A DNA stretch of 32,200 nucleotides. It comes from Clostridia bacterium (GTDB lineage: Bacteria > Bacillota > Clostridia > Oscillospirales > CAG-272). Both the position numbers and the translations under genes were made by a program. A model generated the notes under the pieces. It searched no databases, was not told the origin of the DNA, and saw nothing but the letters and a program-made list of their open reading frames with translations. Where the stretch lies: NCBI GenBank assembly GCA_017455975.1, contig JAFTLK010000081.1, positions 1 through 32,200 on the forward strand. Reading direction: 5' to 3'. This document shows, piece after piece, positions 1-8,176 of this stretch (positions are counted from its first letter, which is position 1; the number at the start of each line of letters is the position of its first letter).

Positions 1-338
1 AGGGAAACGCGCAGCTCCCCGACCGTTTCACCCGGTGTGCGGTACAGCTCAACGGCATATCGCACCGATGGATTGTACTTGTATGCAATCGCCGAACGGA
101 GTGTCAGTGTGGAATCCGTCGGCTGCATCAGCACCTGAAAGGTATCAGCGGCCTGCAAGAGCGACTCCACACGGCGGAAGGTATCCTGCATCCGTTTTTC
201 CGGTGTGACATAGGAAACGTATTCTGCGAGGATCTGGTTGATCATATTGGAACGGTTGGTATTGCGGCGGTATGCCAGACGGTCGATCTGCGCGACCACA
301 TCATCGGACAGAACGATTGAATAAACAGATTTTTGCAT
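1..338 (-). CDS. Ribbon-helix-helix (CopG/Arc-like) DNA-binding protein, 3' part outside the window
   Basis: The 112 visible codons are open to the window edge. Residues 4-45 read as a ribbon-helix-helix unit: a short strand (VYSIVLSDDVV), a helix (AQIDRLAYRRNT), then the NRSNMINQILAEYV helix with the usual R-S-x-x-I/L pattern. The rest (KRMQDTFRRVESLLQ and on) is probably an effector or oligomerisation part I do not recognise. Start: ATG at 338 has AAAGGA about 9 bases upstream; an in-frame ATG at 347 sits too close to it. A strong promoter lies at 369-397. The family is a dimeric DNA binder acting as a repressor or antitoxin; no toxin-like partner is visible. Target unknown, possibly its own divergent promoter region. 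Confidence 0.75.
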   Translation of the reverse strand, partial: MQKSVYSIVLSDDVVAQIDRLAYRRNTNRSNMINQILAEYVSYVTPEKRMQDTFRRVESLLQAADTFQVLMQPTDSTLTLRSAIAYKYNPSVRYAVELYRTPGETVGELRVS

Positions 339-368
339 TGGCTTCATTCCTTTCCTGTTTCTGTCATT

Positions 369-397
369 ATTATAGCACAGTTTGTGTTTCTCGTCAA
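369..397 (-). promoter_or_regulatory. Sigma-A promoter for the ribbon-helix-helix gene
   Basis: On the minus strand TTGACG (392-397) and TATAAT (369-374) are separated by exactly 17 bases, and TGC just before the -10 gives an extended -10. It lies about 30 bases from the start codon at 338. Confidence 0.8.
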
Positions 398-501
398 TCG
401 ATTTATATAATTCTTAACACAAGTTTCACAAATCCGGAACAATTTATACAGATTTTGCATCATATTTTATGGATGAACGCTTGCGAAAGTTCGATGTTCT
501 C

Positions 502-545
502 TGTGGAATCCGGAAGAAACGCACATTTTTTTGCCGGATTCCACA
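502..545. repeat. 12-bp perfect inverted repeat, possible operator
   Basis: TGTGGAATCCGG (502-513) and CCGGATTCCACA (534-545) are exact inverted copies around a 20-base A/T-rich loop. The right arm ends 8 bases before the -35 box of the plus-strand promoter at 554. No T-run follows the stem, so it is not an obvious terminator. An operator for a dimeric regulator is the simplest reading. The remaining bases between the divergent promoters (398-501) hold nothing else I can name. Confidence 0.45.
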
Positions 546-553
546 CTTCCCTC

Positions 554-582
554 TTGTCAAACCAATGAAAATATGGTATGAT
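554..582 (+). promoter_or_regulatory. Sigma-A promoter for the uridine kinase-like / deacetylase pair
   Basis: TTGTCA (554-559), 17-base spacer, TATGAT (577-582). The start codon follows at 614, leaving a leader of about 25 bases. Confidence 0.75.
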
Positions 583-613
583 AGTCGTAACGAAAACAAA
601 GGAATGATTTACC

Positions 614-1678
614 GTGATACCGGAAAAGCTCAAATATCATCTCCATACACACCCTGCAGCCCTGCCGCAGGATGCGGTCAAGTTCTGCTATCAGGCAGCA
701 TACGGCGGCGGACATCTGATCACAGATCCTGTCCGTGTCGCACAGTATCTTGCCGCAGAACGCGCCGGCTTGACGCAGAATCCCGCGATGCCGCTCACCG
801 AACCGCTCGGACGGGGACTGGTGCGTCTGAATCTGACCTCACCGGAGGCGGCGTCCCTGTCTGACAGTGCCATCCTGCGGGTCTTCTCATCCGGTGCCGC
901 ACATGTACTCGCCCGTGAAGACAACGACACAGCATTTGTACAGGCACTCGATCAGTTAACGTCACTTGCGAAGTCCGGCGGCACACCGTTTTCCGCCGAT
1001 GCACTTGCCGCATATCTTGATGTTTACCGAGCCGAAGGCTGTCCGATGGTATCGCATACACCCGAGTACCGTGCAGCCTATACACCGTCCTATCGCGTCA
1101 TTGAGGAGCAGTACGTTCCATTTCTGCCGCTGATTGACCGCATCGACGCACTGCTGACATCCCATCCTGACCGCTGTGTCACCGTCGCCATTGACGGACA
1201 TGCCGCATCGGGCAAAACGACATGCACCGCTCTTCTTTCCGCACTCTACGACTGCAATGTCTTTCATATGGACGATTACTTTCTGCCCTTTGACCGTAAA
1301 ACGCCGGAGCGGCTGGCAGAGCCCGGAGGAAACGTCGACTACGAACGCTTCCGCGCAGAAGTGCTTGATTCCATTCTTGCCGGAAAACCCGTCGTTCATG
1401 CGGCATTCGATTGTCAGAGCGGAACGCTTTTGCCGCCGAAGACCGAGGGGATCAAGCCGCTTTCCATTGTGGAAGGCTCATATGCGCACCACCCGTACTT
1501 CGGCGATGCTTATGATCTGCGGGTTGCCATCGACATTGACGCGGACACCCAGCGTTCACGAATCCTTGCCCGCAACGGAGAGCGGATGCTTGCCATGTTC
1601 GAGTCCCGCTGGATTCCGATGGAGCACCGATATTTCGATGCCCATCACATCTTTGAAAACGCCGATATGATTCTGTAA
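614..1678 (+). CDS. Uridine kinase-like P-loop phosphotransferase with an extra N-terminal domain
   Basis: A 354-residue protein in two parts. Residues 1 to about 165 form a domain I do not recognise (HPAALPQDAVKFCYQAAYGG near the start). Residues 185-354 look like the uridine kinase/phosphoribulokinase fold: strand plus Walker A GHAASGKT (195-202), HMDDYF (218-223) at the usual base- and metal-binding position, and VEGSYAHHPYF near 286. The C-terminal half presumably transfers a phosphate from ATP to a nucleoside or small-molecule hydroxyl; the substrate is not established. Start: GTG at 614 with AAAGGA 10 bases upstream; the ATG at 604 is in another frame. The deacetylase gene follows 31 bases downstream, so the two are probably co-transcribed. 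Cytoplasmic, no signal peptide. Confidence 0.8.
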   Translation: MIPEKLKYHLHTHPAALPQDAVKFCYQAAYGGGHLITDPVRVAQYLAAERAGLTQNPAMPLTEPLGRGLVRLNLTSPEAASLSDSAILRVFSSGAAHVLAREDNDTAFVQALDQLTSLAKSGGTPFSADALAAYLDVYRAEGCPMVSHTPEYRAAYTPSYRVIEEQYVPFLPLIDRIDALLTSHPDRCVTVAIDGHAASGKTTCTALLSALYDCNVFHMDDYFLPFDRKTPERLAEPGGNVDYERFRAEVLDSILAGKPVVHAAFDCQSGTLLPPKTEGIKPLSIVEGSYAHHPYFGDAYDLRVAIDIDADTQRSRILARNGERMLAMFESRWIPMEHRYFDAHHIFENADMIL

Positions 1679-1709
1679 ATACACAATATAATGAAGGGAA
1701 ACAGCCATC

Positions 1710-2510
1710 ATGATTACACTCGATATTCTGAAATACGGAAAACGCCACTGCGTGACCACCTCGTGGGACGACGGTAATGCCAATGACCGTCCGCTGATCG
1801 AAATGTTCAACAAATACGGTATCAAGGGAACCTTCCACCTCAACTCCGGTCATTATGCGCGTCCCGACAATGCCATCAAAGGAGAAGAGCTTCCCACGCT
1901 GTATGCCGGACACGAAATTGCCTGTCACGGTGTGCGCCATTCCTCGATGACGTATCTTGACCCGACGGCGATCTATCACGAAATTTTTGCCGACCGCATC
2001 GCGCTGGAGGGGTACGCCGGATATCCAGTGCGAGGTCTGTCCTATGCCAACGGCAAGTACACCGAGGACAATCTTGCCCCGCTTGCCGCCTGTGGTATCG
2101 TCTATTCCCGCACAACCCGGGATACCCGCCGCTACGAATTCCCGACAAACTTTCTTGAGTGGCATCCGACGACGCATCAGAGAAATGCCGTTATGCAGGC
2201 AGAAGACTTCATGCAGGCAATCGACGGCTACTACAGCGGACCGAAGCTGCTGTACGTCTGGGGACACAGCCATGAGTTTGAGCGCATGGTCAAGTGGTCG
2301 GAAATCGAGCAGTTCTGCCGGATGGTATCCGGAAACGAAAAAATCTGGTACGCAACGAACATCGAAATTTATGACTACATGCAGGCACAGCGCGCACTGG
2401 TGCTGTCTGCAGACCACACGATGGTATACAATCCGTCCGCGATGGAGGTCTGGTTCTCCTGTGACGGTGAAATCTGCTCGGTCAAGCCGGGGGAGATGTG
2501 GAAGAAATAA
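1710..2510 (+). CDS. Polysaccharide deacetylase family protein (NodB fold, CE4-like)
   Basis: 266 residues. The N-terminus carries TSWDDG (17-22), the CE4 motif 1 in which an Asp pair acts as base and metal ligand, and ACHGVRH with His73 and His77 as the zinc-binding H-x-x-x-H. Later YVWGHSHEFE may be the motif that closes the active site. There is no signal peptide, so unlike classical peptidoglycan or chitin deacetylases it should act in the cytoplasm, perhaps on a soluble sugar derivative. AAGGGA precedes the ATG. It lies 31 bases after the uridine kinase-like gene and is followed by a terminator at 2531. The fold is confident; the substrate is unknown. Confidence 0.85.
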   Translation: MITLDILKYGKRHCVTTSWDDGNANDRPLIEMFNKYGIKGTFHLNSGHYARPDNAIKGEELPTLYAGHEIACHGVRHSSMTYLDPTAIYHEIFADRIALEGYAGYPVRGLSYANGKYTEDNLAPLAACGIVYSRTTRDTRRYEFPTNFLEWHPTTHQRNAVMQAEDFMQAIDGYYSGPKLLYVWGHSHEFERMVKWSEIEQFCRMVSGNEKIWYATNIEIYDYMQAQRALVLSADHTMVYNPSAMEVWFSCDGEICSVKPGEMWKK

Positions 2511-2530
2511 GTCCATATATACAAACAAAA

Positions 2531-2554
2531 ATCCCGACGGTCACCCGTCGGGAT
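2531..2554. terminator. Bidirectional intrinsic terminator
   Basis: Stem ATCCCGACGG (2531-2540) / CCGTCGGGAT (2545-2554) with a TCAC loop. The minus strand continues TTTTTGTTTGT, a good U-tract for the AraC-type gene. The plus strand continues CTGTTTTATT, weaker, for the deacetylase gene. Confidence 0.85.
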
Positions 2555-2570
2555 CTGTTTTATTCGATTG

Positions 2571-3491
2571 TTAGTGCTTGATATACGCCGACCGCAGAGA
2601 ATCGCGGTATTCTGTCGGTGTGACGCCGGTCATGCGGCGGAACCAGCGGCTGAAATAAAACTCGGAAAGTCCGAGGTCCCCCGCAACATCGGAGGTTTCA
2701 ATGGCGGACTCCAGCTGTGCGGCGGCGCGGGAAATGCGGAGCTGGTTGATGAACGCGCCGACCGTAATGCCTTCGCACTTTTTGAAGACCTTTGCGCAGT
2801 AGACCGGATGCAGACCGACCTGATCGGCAAGGTCCTCCAGCTGAACACCCTCTCGATAATGTTCAAGGATATAGCGCTTCATAGCACGGACATAATCGTT
2901 GTCCGAGTAGCGTACAACAAAATCCTCCATCTGAATGAGAAGCATCTGCAGAGCGGCAAGACACTTTTTTCGCTGATCGGGCGAACCGGACAGGCAGACA
3001 CGTTTCAGATAATCGACCGTGTACGACACATCGGCGTCATCGATATAGGTCATCTTATGCGGATAGGAAAAGATCGTATCGGCAATGCGGGTATCTCTGC
3101 GCGGCGTATCGTCCCAGAAGCCGATCGTCATATAAGCGGCCGGTGCTTTTCCTTCCGGGCGGCAGAACAGTGCACCGGGTGCGGCATACAGGCAATCACC
3201 CGCACCTGCGGAATAAGCCGTTCCGCTGATGAGACATTCTACCGTCCCCTCCGTGACAAAAATCATCTGATGCTCGGTCAGCAGCGTCGGCGGGATCTCC
3301 TCCACGCGGGAAAGCGGTGTGTAAACGAAGCTGCGCACCGACAGCATCGGCAGCGAAATGCGGCGAATATCAGCCAGAAACGCAATGGTATCGTCATCCG
3401 GTGCTTCGCTCGCCACAGATGCTCCGGCGTTGGTCGGGAGTGTAAAATCATCGTCTCCGAACAACTGCAGTTGTGTGATTTCTTCTTCCAT
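2571..3491 (-). CDS. AraC-family transcriptional regulator
   Basis: 306 residues. The first half contains a cupin-like sensor domain (HQMIFVTEGTVECLISG and AGDCLYAAPGALF are typical strands). Residues from about 198 to 300 hold the two helix-turn-helix units of AraC/XylS proteins, with VQLEDLADQVGLHPVYCAKVF and the signature GLSEFYFSRWFRRMTGVTP. Such proteins bind DNA as ligand-responsive activators or repressors; the ligand is not readable here. The ATG at 3491 has only a weak Shine-Dalgarno sequence, and no better in-frame start exists upstream. It is transcribed divergently from the M20 amidohydrolase gene 198 bases away, the obvious candidate target. Confidence 0.9.
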   Translation of the reverse strand: MEEEITQLQLFGDDDFTLPTNAGASVASEAPDDDTIAFLADIRRISLPMLSVRSFVYTPLSRVEEIPPTLLTEHQMIFVTEGTVECLISGTAYSAGAGDCLYAAPGALFCRPEGKAPAAYMTIGFWDDTPRRDTRIADTIFSYPHKMTYIDDADVSYTVDYLKRVCLSGSPDQRKKCLAALQMLLIQMEDFVVRYSDNDYVRAMKRYILEHYREGVQLEDLADQVGLHPVYCAKVFKKCEGITVGAFINQLRISRAAAQLESAIETSDVAGDLGLSEFYFSRWFRRMTGVTPTEYRDSLRSAYIKH

Positions 3492-3559
3492 GGTTATGAC
3501 CGTCCCATACCGATTCCGGCAGGGCGTTCCTTTCCTTGTGTCAATGAATCTTTTCTATT

Positions 3560-3588
3560 ATTATACCATATTTTTATAAAAACGTCAA
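3560..3588 (-). promoter_or_regulatory. Sigma-A promoter for the AraC-family gene
   Basis: Minus strand TTGACG (3583-3588), 17-base A/T-rich spacer, TATAAT (3560-3565). Confidence 0.8.
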
Positions 3589-3628
3589 CTTTTTTTAGAA
3601 TTATTTGCGGAGATTTTTTCGTATTTTC

Positions 3629-3657
3629 TTGCATTCCGCCGACTTTTGTGCTAAAAT
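3629..3657 (+). promoter_or_regulatory. Sigma-A promoter for the M20 amidohydrolase gene
   Basis: TTGCAT (3629-3634), 17-base spacer, TAAAAT (3652-3657) with an extended -10 TGC before it. The -35 is imperfect, leaving room for activation by the divergent AraC-type protein. Confidence 0.65.
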
Positions 3658-3689
3658 ACAGATACAATATCCGAAACGGAGGACCCATC

Positions 3690-4796
3690 ATGCTTCTGAC
3701 CGAATCCGATCTTTCACCGATCCTCGCTCTGCGCCATACCCTGCATAAGATCCCGGAGCTGTCCGGGCAGGAGGTTCAGACCATGCAGACGCTCAAAGCC
3801 TTTCTGCGCAGCCGCACCACCTGTGAAATCTGTGAGCAGGACGGCTGGTTTTATGCGCGCCGCGCTGTCTGCCCCGATCTGCCGACGCTTGCGTTCCGCG
3901 CCGATACTGACGCCATTCCGTGTGCAGCCGACGGGCATCCGTTTCACGGCTGCGGACATGACGGACACGCCGCAGCACTTGCCGGGCTTGCGTATCTGAC
4001 GGAGCAGGTCAAGGAACAGCTTCCCTGCAATCTGCTGTTTGTGTTCCAGCCGGCGGAGGAGACCGGTGCCGGTGCATCGCTGTGCTGTCAGGTTCTGGCG
4101 AAGGAACCGATTTCGATGATCTGCGGCTGTCACACGATTCCCGGATTTCCGCACGGGGAGATTCTTCTGCGCGATGATGTATTTGCCTGTGCGTCACGCG
4201 GTATGATCCTGCGCTTTTCGGGACAGCAAAGTCACGCAGCGTATCCGGAAACCGGATGCAATCCCGCCGCTGCCATCGCCGCTCTGGTCGGGCAGCTGGA
4301 TGCGCTGACACGGCAGACGGAGGCGACAGGCTCCGGTATGGTTCTGGCGACCGTCGTCGGCATGCAGCTTGGCGGACCGAACTTCGGCGTATCACCGGGC
4401 GACGGTGCGCTGTATCTGACCCTGCGCGCACATTACGAGGCGGATCTTGGGCGTCTGGTCGATGCGGTCACCGATGCGGCACACACACTCTGCGATCCGA
4501 CCGGCATCGGCATCGAGGTATCCTTTGTCGATGTGTTCCCGGACACAGTCAATGATGCCGAAAAAAACGTATCTCTGCGTGCTCTGCTTACAGAACAGAA
4601 CATTCCGCACACAACACTTGCCGCGCCGATACGCTGGTCGGAGGACTTCGGTCACTACTGCCGCCGCTTCCCCGGTGTCTTTTTCGGCGTTGGTGGCGGC
4701 GAGCATGCACCGGCACTGCACACGGACGCATTTGTCTTTGACGACACACTTCTGCCGCGGATACTGCAGGTCTGGCTGACGATGATCGGCTTATAA
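3690..4796 (+). CDS. M20 family metallo-amidohydrolase (AbgB/HipO/aminoacylase type)
   Basis: 368 residues, usual for the family. It hydrolyses an amide such as an N-acyl amino acid, hippurate-like compound or peptide; the exact substrate is open. Visible metal-site motifs: GCGHDGH (Cys88, His90, with Asp91 beside it), PAEETGAGA (Glu123/Glu124), His148 in GCHTIPG, and a late His344 in APALHTDAF. The Cys-containing site is typical of the AbgB/HipO branch, which uses two Mn or Zn ions. Start: ATG 3690 with GGAGGA 6 bases upstream; the frame is open further upstream only because it runs antisense through the regulator gene. No signal peptide, so cytoplasmic. Likely controlled by the divergent AraC-family protein. 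Confidence 0.9.
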   Translation: MLLTESDLSPILALRHTLHKIPELSGQEVQTMQTLKAFLRSRTTCEICEQDGWFYARRAVCPDLPTLAFRADTDAIPCAADGHPFHGCGHDGHAAALAGLAYLTEQVKEQLPCNLLFVFQPAEETGAGASLCCQVLAKEPISMICGCHTIPGFPHGEILLRDDVFACASRGMILRFSGQQSHAAYPETGCNPAAAIAALVGQLDALTRQTEATGSGMVLATVVGMQLGGPNFGVSPGDGALYLTLRAHYEADLGRLVDAVTDAAHTLCDPTGIGIEVSFVDVFPDTVNDAEKNVSLRALLTEQNIPHTTLAAPIRWSEDFGHYCRRFPGVFFGVGGGEHAPALHTDAFVFDDTLLPRILQVWLTMIGL

Positions 4797-4803
4797 ATAC
4801 AAA

Positions 4804-4832
4804 AAGAGGAAGATCGCTTTGATCTTCCTCTT
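4804..4832. terminator. Bidirectional terminator between convergent genes
   Basis: Perfect 12-bp stem AAGAGGAAGATC / GATCTTCCTCTT with a GCTTT loop. Plus strand continues GTGTTTTGTTT, minus strand TTTGTATTTA. It serves the amidohydrolase gene and the three-gene oxidoreductase operon. Confidence 0.85.
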
Positions 4833-4847
4833 GTGTTTTGTTTGGAA

Positions 4848-5897
4848 TCAGATATTGACTTCCAGTGCCTGATGGGTTTCGGCAGACTTGAAGCAGCCTT
4901 CCATGACCAGGAGGACACGGCGGACTTCTTCGAGCTTGATGAGCTGCTCCTCAACACCGTCGATGGCCTTGACCAGATTGCGGTAGAAGTTGTGGACATC
5001 GGACTTCGGACGGTCAATTTCGTAGCTGTCCAGCGTGATTTCGTCACGGGGAGCCATGGTCTTGGTGATGCCGGCAGCCGTCTGAACCGGAACGACTTCC
5101 TTTTCGTTCCATGCCTTCAGGCGAGCAATCTGACAGTTCTTCTGCCAGTCTTCAATGTATGCAGAACCGTTCTTGCACTGCATATAGAAGCGCGGCATGT
5201 AGATGAAGTTGTAGGTACCGACTTCAACCGTTGCACGCTTGCCGGATTCAAAGGTCATCATCAGGTGGAAGCCGTCATCGACTTCATCGGTGGTGATGTT
5301 GGTGTTTTCGTTGTAGATGCGGACGATCTTTTCGTTGGGGATGAGCTGCAGCATCTGGTCGATCAGATGGACACCCCAGTCGAGAATCATACCGCCGCCG
5401 TAAGGCTTGTGGCATCTCCAGTCGGAGGGAATACCGCGGGAGCCGTGGACACGGGATTCGATGTTGATCGTATCACCGATTTCGCCGCTTTCGATGATGG
5501 ACTTGATTGCGAGGAAGTCAACGTCCCATCTGCGGTTCTGGTGAACGGTGAACAGCTTGCCTGCCTTCTTTGCGGCTGCACACATATCGTCGAAATCTTC
5601 GACCGACAGCGCAACGGGCTTTTCACAGACAACATTCTTGCCGGATTCCAGCGCACGGATAACGATGTCCTTGTGCACATCGTTGGGGGTCGCACAGACA
5701 ACGATATCAATCTGATCGTCTGCGAGAACCGCTTCAAAGGAATCATAGGTGTTGATGCCCTTGGACTTTGCCAGATCAATGCGTTCCTGCTTGATATCAT
5801 AGATGCCGTGCAGGGTGACGACATCACTCTTCAGTGCATGGTCTGCGTGCCAGCCGCCTTGTCCGCCGTAGCCGACCACTACAAGATTTTTCTTCAT
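4848..5897 (-). CDS. Gfo/Idh/MocA family NAD(P)-dependent sugar oxidoreductase (second of the operon)
   Basis: 349 residues. N-terminal Rossmann fold with GYGGQGG (9-15) for NAD(P), then CEKPVAL with the EKP signature at 92-94 (Lys93 usually catalytic), and GGGMILDWGVHLID with Asp173 and His177 in the active-site region of the second domain. The family oxidises or reduces a hydroxyl of sugars, inositols or glycosides. Last gene of a minus operon (7016-8110, 5958-6926, this one), ending in TGA directly before the terminator. GGAG lies upstream of the ATG. It is clearly diverged from the 364-residue paralogue, so the two probably act on different steps or substrates. Confidence 0.9.
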   Translation of the reverse strand: MKKNLVVVGYGGQGGWHADHALKSDVVTLHGIYDIKQERIDLAKSKGINTYDSFEAVLADDQIDIVVCATPNDVHKDIVIRALESGKNVVCEKPVALSVEDFDDMCAAAKKAGKLFTVHQNRRWDVDFLAIKSIIESGEIGDTINIESRVHGSRGIPSDWRCHKPYGGGMILDWGVHLIDQMLQLIPNEKIVRIYNENTNITTDEVDDGFHLMMTFESGKRATVEVGTYNFIYMPRFYMQCKNGSAYIEDWQKNCQIARLKAWNEKEVVPVQTAAGITKTMAPRDEITLDSYEIDRPKSDVHNFYRNLVKAIDGVEEQLIKLEEVRRVLLVMEGCFKSAETHQALEVNI

Positions 5898-5957
5898 AGA
5901 AATAATATCTCCAAATGTTAAATCAGATATTTCGGTTCATTACCGTATGCTGTACCG

Positions 5958-6926
5958 TTAAGCCCACGCCATGCCGGACGGCTTGGGATCGTACATCAGA
6001 ATGGGCTTGAGGAAGTCGACAGCCTTGGTCAGACCTTCATCGATGGACATGAGGGAGTCCTCATGCTCAATGCTCATAACCTTGTCATAACCGGTGAGAC
6101 GCAGTGCGGAAACGATTTCCTTCCAGTAGGTTGCATCGTTGCCGTAGCCGCACGCACGGAAGACCCATGCACGGTTGAGTTCATCACCGTAATGCTTGGT
6201 ATCGAGAACACCGATCTTCGCGGTGTTGATCTTGTCAATCTTGGTATCCTTTGCATGGAAGTGGTAGATCGCACCCTGCAGGTAACGGATTGCAGCAACA
6301 GGTTCGATACCCTGCCAGATCAGGTGAGACGGGTCAAAGTTCGCACCGATGACGTCGCCGACAGCCGCTCTCATCTTCATGAGGGTTTCGGGGTTGTAAA
6401 CTGCAAAACCGGGATGCATTTCAAATGCGATCTTGGTGACGCCGTGTGCCTTTGCAAATGCTGCGGTTTCCTTCCAATAAGGAATCAGAACTTCATTCCA
6501 CTGCCATTCGAGAATTGCCAGATAGTCATCCGGCCACGGGCAGGTAACCCAGTTCGGATACTTCGCGCCTTCATGGTCGCCGGGGCAGCCGGAGAAGGTA
6601 ACGATGGTATCGATGCCGAGCTTTTCTGCGAGCAGAACCGCGTCGACGAAATCGTCGTGGAATGCCTTTGCAATTGCCTTGTCCGGATGAACGGCATTGC
6701 CGTGGCAGGACAGGCAGGAAATCTTCATGTCATATTTTTCAAAGGTTGCCTTGAATTCTGCGAGAGCCGCATCATCATTGAGCAGAACCTTGGGGTCACA
6801 GTGTGCCTTGCCGGGATAACCGCCGCAGCCGATTTCCGCCATGGTAACACCCATGCCGTGCAGGATGGACAGTGTTTCGTCAAGAGACTTGGACGCATAG
6901 AGATTGGTCAGTACGCCGAGTTCCAT
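5958..6926 (-). CDS. Sugar phosphate isomerase/epimerase-like TIM barrel (xylose isomerase-like, AP endonuclease 2 family)
   Basis: 322 residues. The metal-site residues of the family are present: Glu169 in FEMHPG, Asp198 in NFDPSH, His224 in YHFHAKD and Glu287 in SIEHED. The strongly conserved look of GGYPGKAHCDP, CHGNAVHP and FSGCPGD places it in a widespread subgroup usually found beside Gfo/Idh/MocA oxidoreductases. It may isomerise, epimerise or dehydrate a keto-sugar; some relatives perform beta-elimination on 3-keto-glycosides. Good AAAGGAG site before the ATG. It sits between two oxidoreductase genes, 60 and 89 bases away, so they form one pathway unit. Cytoplasmic. Confidence 0.88.
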   Translation of the reverse strand: MELGVLTNLYASKSLDETLSILHGMGVTMAEIGCGGYPGKAHCDPKVLLNDDAALAEFKATFEKYDMKISCLSCHGNAVHPDKAIAKAFHDDFVDAVLLAEKLGIDTIVTFSGCPGDHEGAKYPNWVTCPWPDDYLAILEWQWNEVLIPYWKETAAFAKAHGVTKIAFEMHPGFAVYNPETLMKMRAAVGDVIGANFDPSHLIWQGIEPVAAIRYLQGAIYHFHAKDTKIDKINTAKIGVLDTKHYGDELNRAWVFRACGYGNDATYWKEIVSALRLTGYDKVMSIEHEDSLMSIDEGLTKAVDFLKPILMYDPKPSGMAWA

Positions 6927-7015
6927 ATTGTTGCTCCTTTATCTTTTTTCCGTAAACATGAGACGGAGTATTGTGCCGCCCGATGGCAACACAATGCTGT
7001 CCCTTTGATGTTTGA

Positions 7016-8110
7016 TTAGTTGAAGTAGTACGGCTTGCCGGTCTTTGCGGATTCGTAGATACCTTCGAGGATCTGGGTAACAACGTAAGCCTGTTCAGCC
7101 TTTACGAAGGGCTCGGTATCGTTGATGATCGCATTGATCCAGAGTCTTGCTTCACGTGCAGCGGGATCTTCGTTTCCTGCGCCGTCGTAGAATGCAACAC
7201 CGCCTGCGTTCAGGTCAGGCTTGAGGGTGTACTGTCTGCCGTTGCGGATACCGTTGATGCGGACACCGTCGAGCATATCGCCGCCTGCCTTGGTGCCGGC
7301 AACGGTCGTGATTGCTTCTCTGGGATCGAGCATGTTGATTGCCCAGGATGCCTTGAGGTTGATGGTTGCGCCGTCTTCCATGACGATGAAACCGAATGCG
7401 CAGTCTTCAGCGGTATACTTTTCAGAATCCCACGGACCCCAAGCGTTGCCCTGTTCTTCCTTGGGAAGGTTGTTGAGCTTGTGGTAGGTCGTACCGACGC
7501 AGTACTTCGGCTTGTAGTTGTTCATGGTCCAGAGGGTCAGGTCGAGTGCATGGGTACCGATGTCGATGAGGGGACCGCCGCCCTGTTCGTATTCGTTGAT
7601 GAAGACGCCCCAGGTCGGAACTGCACGGCGACGGATTGCGATTGCTTCTGCGTAGTAGATGTCACCGAAGGTGCCCTGATCTGCTTCCTGCTTGAGGTAC
7701 AGGGAGTCGGGTCTCTGACGGTTCTGGTAACCGATGGTGAGCTTCTTGCCGTTAGCCTTTGCAGCGTTGATCATCTTCATTGCTTCTTCGGAGTTGATTG
7801 CCATCGGCTTTTCGCACATAACGTGCTTGCCTGCGTTCAGAGCATCAACGGTGATGAAGCTGTGTGCGCGGTTGGGAGTCAGGACATGAACGACTTCGAT
7901 GGTCTCATCCTTGAGCAGTTCCTTGTAATCGGTATAAACCTTTGCGTCTGCGGTACCGTAGTCCTTTGCAGCCTTGATTGCTCTTTCCTCGATGAGGTCA
8001 CAGAACGCTACCATTTCAGCTTCCGGAACCTTCTTCAGGGAGGGCATGTGCTTGCCGTTTGCAATACCGCCGCAGCCGATAATACCGATTCTTACTTTTC
8101 TTTCTGCCAT
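7016..8110 (-). CDS. Gfo/Idh/MocA family NAD(P)-dependent sugar oxidoreductase (first of the operon)
   Basis: 364 residues. The Rossmann motif IGIIGCGGIA lies at 8-17, MCEKPMA with the EKP triad at 100-102, and GGGPLIDIGTHALDL with Asp183 and His187 in the catalytic region. The family reversibly oxidises sugar or cyclitol hydroxyls, often to a 3-keto form. It is the promoter-proximal gene of the three-gene operon; GGAGG lies close upstream of the ATG. A 15-base palindrome overlaps the -35 box, pointing to repression. The divergent gene is a solute-binding lipoprotein, so uptake and catabolism of one carbohydrate is a reasonable inference. Confidence 0.9.
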   Translation of the reverse strand: MAERKVRIGIIGCGGIANGKHMPSLKKVPEAEMVAFCDLIEERAIKAAKDYGTADAKVYTDYKELLKDETIEVVHVLTPNRAHSFITVDALNAGKHVMCEKPMAINSEEAMKMINAAKANGKKLTIGYQNRQRPDSLYLKQEADQGTFGDIYYAEAIAIRRRAVPTWGVFINEYEQGGGPLIDIGTHALDLTLWTMNNYKPKYCVGTTYHKLNNLPKEEQGNAWGPWDSEKYTAEDCAFGFIVMEDGATINLKASWAINMLDPREAITTVAGTKAGGDMLDGVRINGIRNGRQYTLKPDLNAGGVAFYDGAGNEDPAAREARLWINAIINDTEPFVKAEQAYVVTQILEGIYESAKTGKPYYFN

Positions 8111-8176
8111 TGTGAGTTTCCTCCATATGTAAAAAATTTCATATCCGATTTGAGAATCCGAATATATATCATATAT

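Noticed and set aside
1452..2528. 358-codon open frame opposite the deacetylase
   Set aside because: Shadow of the NodB-fold gene and the kinase end; no domain or ribosome site.
2568..3689. N-terminal extension of the M20 amidohydrolase by 374 codons
   Set aside because: This part is antisense to the AraC-family gene. GGAGGA and conserved sequence place the start at 3690.
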